Assembly: GCF_001552195.1 (NCBI RefSeq) | Contig: NZ_BCQS01000015.1 | Coordinates: 1 to 63,269, forward strand | Length of the DNA stretch: 63,269 nucleotides | Direction of reading: 5' to 3' | Origin: Actinomadura latina NBRC 106108 | Lineage (GTDB): Bacteria > Actinomycetota > Actinomycetes > Streptosporangiales > Streptosporangiaceae | Part shown: in pieces, positions 60,426-63,269 of the stretch | Position numbering within the stretch: the stretch's first letter is position 1 | Layout: each line of letters starts with the position of its first letter | The notes under the pieces: generated by a model | The model's database searches: none | What the model saw: only the letters and a program-made list of their open reading frames with translations | Told to the model about the DNA's origin: nothing | Translations under genes and position numbers: made by a program

Positions 60426-60794
60426 TCAGACGGTCTCTTCGCGCAGGTCCTCGACCTCGTGCCTGGACGCCCACGCCTGATACACGCCGCGGTCGAACAG
60501 CTCCAGCCCGAGCCCTTCGGCGACCGGCGCCTTCCCGCCGCAGTACTCCACGCGGAGCCAGCCGTCGTGCTCGCCGAGCACGACGAACGGCTCGCCGCGC
60601 CAGGTGCAGTGCGTGGTCACGTACCGCACGCGGTCGACCTCCGCCAGAGGCACCACCTGGACGTACCGGTCGGGTGAGATCTGCCGGAACCCGTCGGCGT
60701 GCCGCACGGCGTAGAGCCGCACCCGGTCGCCGTCGGGGCTCGCCTCGTACTCGGCGCCGCGCCAGCCCGCGTAGAACCCGTGCCGGATGCTCAT
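60426..60794 (-). CDS. unknown protein downstream of the TY-Chap/SseB gene
   Basis: A 122-residue soluble protein starting MSIRHGFYAGWRGAEYEA, with YVQVVPLAEVDRVRYVTTHC, FVVLGEHDGWLRVEYCGG and a C-terminal YQAWASRHEVEDL helix. It is mostly beta-strand-like with no signal peptide. I do not recognise the family. Its start overlaps the stop of the large upstream gene by 4 nt (ATGA), so the two are translationally coupled and their products probably work together, for example as chaperone-effector or toxin-immunity partners; that is a guess from gene order. Confidence 0.7.
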   Translation of the reverse strand: MSIRHGFYAGWRGAEYEASPDGDRVRLYAVRHADGFRQISPDRYVQVVPLAEVDRVRYVTTHCTWRGEPFVVLGEHDGWLRVEYCGGKAPVAEGLGLELFDRGVYQAWASRHEVEDLREETV

Positions 60795-62908
60795 TCCCGT
60801 CCTCCCGGCAGTTTCACCAGCCACCTGCGCAGATCGGCGTCGAATTCCGCGACCAGGGTCTCGGCGCCGCGCGCGTCCAGGCGGTACAGCTCGGCGCCGT
60901 GCGGGAGCCGCTGGCTCTCGATCTTGAACTCCGGGATGGCGGGGCCGTCGCCCGGCGCGTACCCCGACCCGGGGAACGGCGCCCGCTCGATCACCCAGCC
61001 GCCCGGGATGATCCCCATGCTCCACTCGTCGATCCCGCCGAGCGGGCGGCGGAACAGCGCCGGCTTCACCGCCGGCCAGCGGATCACGAAGATCTGCTCG
61101 TCCGCGTGCGTGAAGGGCGACCCCTCGTACATGAGGCCGAGCGCCCGGATCGTCGCCGCGGGGGACCTGATCTCCTGGACGTCCCGCAGGCGGTGCACGT
61201 AGCCGGCGACCAGGTCGTAGCCGCCCTCCAGGTAGTGCTGCACGTGCTCCGGCCGCACCACCTTCTGCATCACCACGACTTCGGACGCCGCGTCGCGGGC
61301 CCCGTCCGCGGCCCGGAGGTCGCCCGCCTGCGCGGCGGGGGCGGTCTCCCGCCTGCCCTGGCCGTAGAGGGGGGCGACGGGGAGGCCGTGCGGGTCGCTC
61401 GGCGTCTCCCGCGACACCGGGGGCTCGGGCCTGCGCCGCGCGGGAGCGGGTCGTTGCGGCGCGGCCGACGGTCGCTGCGGCGCGGCGGCAGGCGGCCGCG
61501 TGGCCGCGGCGCGGTGCTGGGCGGCGGGTGCCTGCGGTCGCGGGGCGGGCACCGTCGGCTGTGGGGCGGGCGCCGGGGGCCGAGCGGCCGGCGCCGGGGG
61601 CCGCTGTGCGGCGGCGGGACGGCGGGCCGGGGCGGCGGGACGCTCGGCGGGGGCCGGCGGCGCGGGCACCGAGGCAGGGGACGGGGCGGCGGGGGACGGG
61701 GCGGGCGGAGACGGGGAGACCGGCGACGGGGAGACCGGAGACGGGGAGACCGGCGACGGGGCGGCCGCCGGCGCGGGTGCGGCGGGGGCGGCGGGCTGCG
61801 CCCGGCGGGCGGGCGGCCGCCGCGCGCCGGAGTCGTCGCGCGGGTCTGTGGGGGCCTGTGGCGGCGCGGCGGCGGCCGGGGAATCCTGCGGTCGGCTCCG
61901 CACCGGTTCGGGGCTCTGCGGCGGCCTGGGGGCCTGCCGGCCGGCGCCGGGGCGGTTGCGGGGCGGCTTGACGCCGCGGGTCCGCGTGCGGGACGACGGG
62001 CCCGCCACGTGGACGTCCGTCGGCACCGGCGGCGTCGGGGCGGCGGGCTTGCGCGGCTCCTCCGGCTCCAGCAGCGCCTTCGCGTCCAGGTACGAGGCGC
62101 TCGGCAGGCCCGGGTTGACCGCGAGCTGCCATTCCGGGTGAGGCCAGCGGCGGGACAGCTCCGCCAACGACGCCTCCCGGTGGTGGACGGCCTGGCCCTG
62201 AAGGGAGCGGTCCATGGCCTCGGGCGAGGTGAACGCCAGGACGAACGTGCCGTCCCCGAACTGCGCCGTGGCGAACTGGTGCCCGTCCGCCCCCGGCTCG
62301 CCCGGCGAGGGCAGGTACAGGACCGCGCGCGCGAGGAGCTCCAGGTAGCCGTGCTGGTCGCCGCGTTCCCGGGCGTCGGTGAGGGCGGTCTCCAGGGCGG
62401 AGCCGGAGGGCCGGGCGGCCCGCGCGGAGGACGCGGCGGAGCGCCGCTCGTCCTCGGGGACGGCCAGCGGGATGCCGAGGCCGGGCAGGGCCAGCGGCCC
62501 GCCGTCCGGGCCCGCCTTGCTCGCCTGGTAGACCAGTTCGAGCGGGGACTCGATGCCGTACACGTCGCGGAAGGCGCCGACCACCTGCCCGGCGAGCATC
62601 GCGCACGCCTCCAGGTACTCGGCGGAGGCGCGGCCGCCGCGGTCGCGCCAGGTGAACCGGTCCCACCAGTTCTTGCGCTCCTCCTCGTCCGGCGGCTCCC
62701 AGCCGAGCGCCCTGAGCCGGCGCTCCTGCCGCGGGGCCAGCGGGCGGGGCAGGAACGCGCTGCCGACGGCCTCCGCGTCCAGTACGCCCTCCGACCTCAT
62801 CGCCTGGGCGTAGGGCAGCCCGCTCGGCCCCTGCACGATGAGGAACGACGTGACCGGGAGCCTGGAGAGCTCAAGCGTCAGCCGTTTGGCGAAGTCGTTC
62901 CAGTCCAC
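60791..62908 (-). CDS. TY-Chap/SseB-like multidomain protein
   Basis: A 705-residue protein. Residues about 1-135 resemble the TY-Chap N-terminal domain (FAKRLTLELSRLPVTSFLIV, LPYAQAMRSEG, RRLRALGWEPP, AEYLEACAMLAGQVVGAFRDVYG). About 165-280 resemble an SseB domain (LETALTDARERGDQHGYLELLARAVLYLP, FVLAFTSPEAMDR, WQLAVNPGLPSASYLDA). About 290-510 is a Pro/Ala-rich linker with SPVSP repeats. About 525-705 is an unnamed domain (GYDLVAGYVHRLRDV, LGLMYEGSPF, IRWPAVKPALFRRP, GWVIERAPFPGSGYAPGDGP, PHGAELYRLDARG). TY-Chap and SseB domains are linked to secretion chaperones and polymorphic toxin or ESX contexts. No signal peptide is seen. Confidence 0.78.
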   Translation of the reverse strand: MDWNDFAKRLTLELSRLPVTSFLIVQGPSGLPYAQAMRSEGVLDAEAVGSAFLPRPLAPRQERRLRALGWEPPDEEERKNWWDRFTWRDRGGRASAEYLEACAMLAGQVVGAFRDVYGIESPLELVYQASKAGPDGGPLALPGLGIPLAVPEDERRSAASSARAARPSGSALETALTDARERGDQHGYLELLARAVLYLPSPGEPGADGHQFATAQFGDGTFVLAFTSPEAMDRSLQGQAVHHREASLAELSRRWPHPEWQLAVNPGLPSASYLDAKALLEPEEPRKPAAPTPPVPTDVHVAGPSSRTRTRGVKPPRNRPGAGRQAPRPPQSPEPVRSRPQDSPAAAAPPQAPTDPRDDSGARRPPARRAQPAAPAAPAPAAAPSPVSPSPVSPSPVSPSPPAPSPAAPSPASVPAPPAPAERPAAPARRPAAAQRPPAPAARPPAPAPQPTVPAPRPQAPAAQHRAAATRPPAAAPQRPSAAPQRPAPARRRPEPPVSRETPSDPHGLPVAPLYGQGRRETAPAAQAGDLRAADGARDAASEVVVMQKVVRPEHVQHYLEGGYDLVAGYVHRLRDVQEIRSPAATIRALGLMYEGSPFTHADEQIFVIRWPAVKPALFRRPLGGIDEWSMGIIPGGWVIERAPFPGSGYAPGDGPAIPEFKIESQRLPHGAELYRLDARGAETLVAEFDADLRRWLVKLPGGRE
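61711..61761. repeat. 15-bp tandem repeat encoding SPVSP units
   Basis: ACGGGGAGACCGGCG, then the same with GAG at the end, then again with GCG, plus a partial unit: about 3.4 copies of 15 bp (61711-61761). On the minus strand it encodes the SPVSP repeats in the linker of the TY-Chap/SseB-like protein. Confidence 0.9.
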
Positions 62909-62969
62909 TCGGATCCACTTTCACGTCCGCGGGGCGAGGTTCCGTACTTGACGGTAGCCGAACGCCGCG

Positions 62970-63269
62970 TCACTCGGTCCAGGGAGCCGGAACGGCGTCG
63001 GTCCGCACCTGCGCCCAGACCCCGCCGATGGCGTCGTACACCGCGAGCGGCGTCTCGTCACCGTCGCCGGCCGACCGCCAGAGGCGGGTGCCGTGCGGCG
63101 GCCTCATCGGGACGCCGGCGGGCTGCCTCGGCGCAGCGGGCGCCCTGTCCGGCACGCCGTCGCTGCCGGGCGGCGCGCCGATGCCGGGCGTTGCGTTGTT
63201 GCCGGGCGTTGTGCCGATGCCGGGCGTTGCGTTGTTGCCGGGCGTTGTGCCGATGCCGGGCGTTGCGTT
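62970..63269 (-). CDS. partial protein with NATPGIGTTPGN repeats
   Basis: The C-terminal 99 codons of a gene that continues beyond the right edge; no start lies in the open stretch near the edge. The visible part begins with a 12-residue tandem repeat (NATPGIGTTPGN), continues through a Pro/Ala-rich part and ends with RPPHGTRLW...TPLAVYDAIGGVWAQVRTD. That ending resembles the end of the next protein (LPHGAELYR...ETLVAEFDADLRRWLVKL), suggesting a shared C-terminal module. It is upstream of and co-oriented with the TY-Chap/SseB gene, 61 nt away. Confidence 0.65.
   Translation of the reverse strand, partial: NATPGIGTTPGNNATPGIGTTPGNNATPGIGAPPGSDGVPDRAPAAPRQPAGVPMRPPHGTRLWRSAGDGDETPLAVYDAIGGVWAQVRTDAVPAPWTE
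63178..63269. repeat. 36-bp tandem repeat at the right edge
   Basis: Units of 36 bp start at 63178, 63214 and 63250 (the last cut by the window end). Each consists of two related 18-bp halves sharing TGCCGGGCGTTG. The array is in frame with the partial minus-strand gene and may continue outside the window. Confidence 0.92.

Overview
The window is very GC-rich chromosomal DNA from an actinomycete. Gene content (DUF397, DUF4192, DUF1707, TerD, TY-Chap/SseB proteins, an nrdR-nrdJ-lexA block, a tmsA/tmsB-type pair, pxpABC) fits Streptosporangiales, most likely Thermomonosporaceae such as Actinomadura or Thermomonospora. That placement is an inference from gene families; no 16S sequence is present.

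Layout. (1) 1-232: tail of a ribosomal RNA operon (5S rRNA plus a strong terminator). (2) 233-2376: gene-poor, holding one orphan DUF397 gene, an imperfect repeat and degenerate coding debris. (3) 2377-13308: DUF523 protein, a frameshifted GAF-PP2C phosphatase, an SDR, a TetR / AurF-type diiron oxygenase / Baeyer-Villiger-type FMO cluster, a MacB-like ABC exporter and an AlaA aminotransferase. (4) 13412-22441: DinG-type helicase facing a DUF4192 gene across two DnaA boxes, a polysaccharide deacetylase, a DUF1707 membrane protein, the tmsA-tmsB pair for 10-methyl branched fatty acids, and a DUF4267/cupin pair. (5) 22652-32424: LigC-type DNA ligase and catabolic or secondary-metabolic enzymes (GMC oxidoreductase, epoxide-hydrolase-like enzyme, class III aminotransferase, P450, SDR with its MmyB-like regulator, acyl-CoA ligase). 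(6) 32628-41476: the best-understood block: leuS behind a Leu-rich leader peptide and terminator, lexA, a LysM protein, nrdR and nrdJ. NrdJ carries an intein placed directly before its thiyl-radical cysteine. (7) 41657-51034: ECF41 sigma factor with its epimerase, DoxX, OsmC, pirin, lipoate ligase-like protein, a two-domain TerD protein, HhH-GPD protein, RNase HII and haloalkane dehalogenase. (8) 51119-58147: an ABC-2 exporter/DesK-DesR-like operon, a membrane-anchored tandem CbxX AAA+ protein and a histidine phosphatase. (9) 58144-63269: the 5-oxoprolinase operon pxpA-pxpB-pxpC and a TY-Chap/SseB cluster that runs off the right edge.

The least ordinary signals are: the intein at the NrdJ active site with Ala instead of His before its C-terminal Asn; the MSARLLLERPR leader with stacked hairpins before leuS; a composite operator repeated at exactly 31 bp before nrdR; a single-base frameshift in the GAF-PP2C gene; a 17-bp tandem repeat that multiplies the pxpB stop/pxpC start junction; and a three-gene cluster at the right edge whose first two proteins end in the same unnamed module. 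Several genes without a Shine-Dalgarno sequence have a TANNNT box ending 5-7 nt before the start codon, which suggests leaderless transcription.
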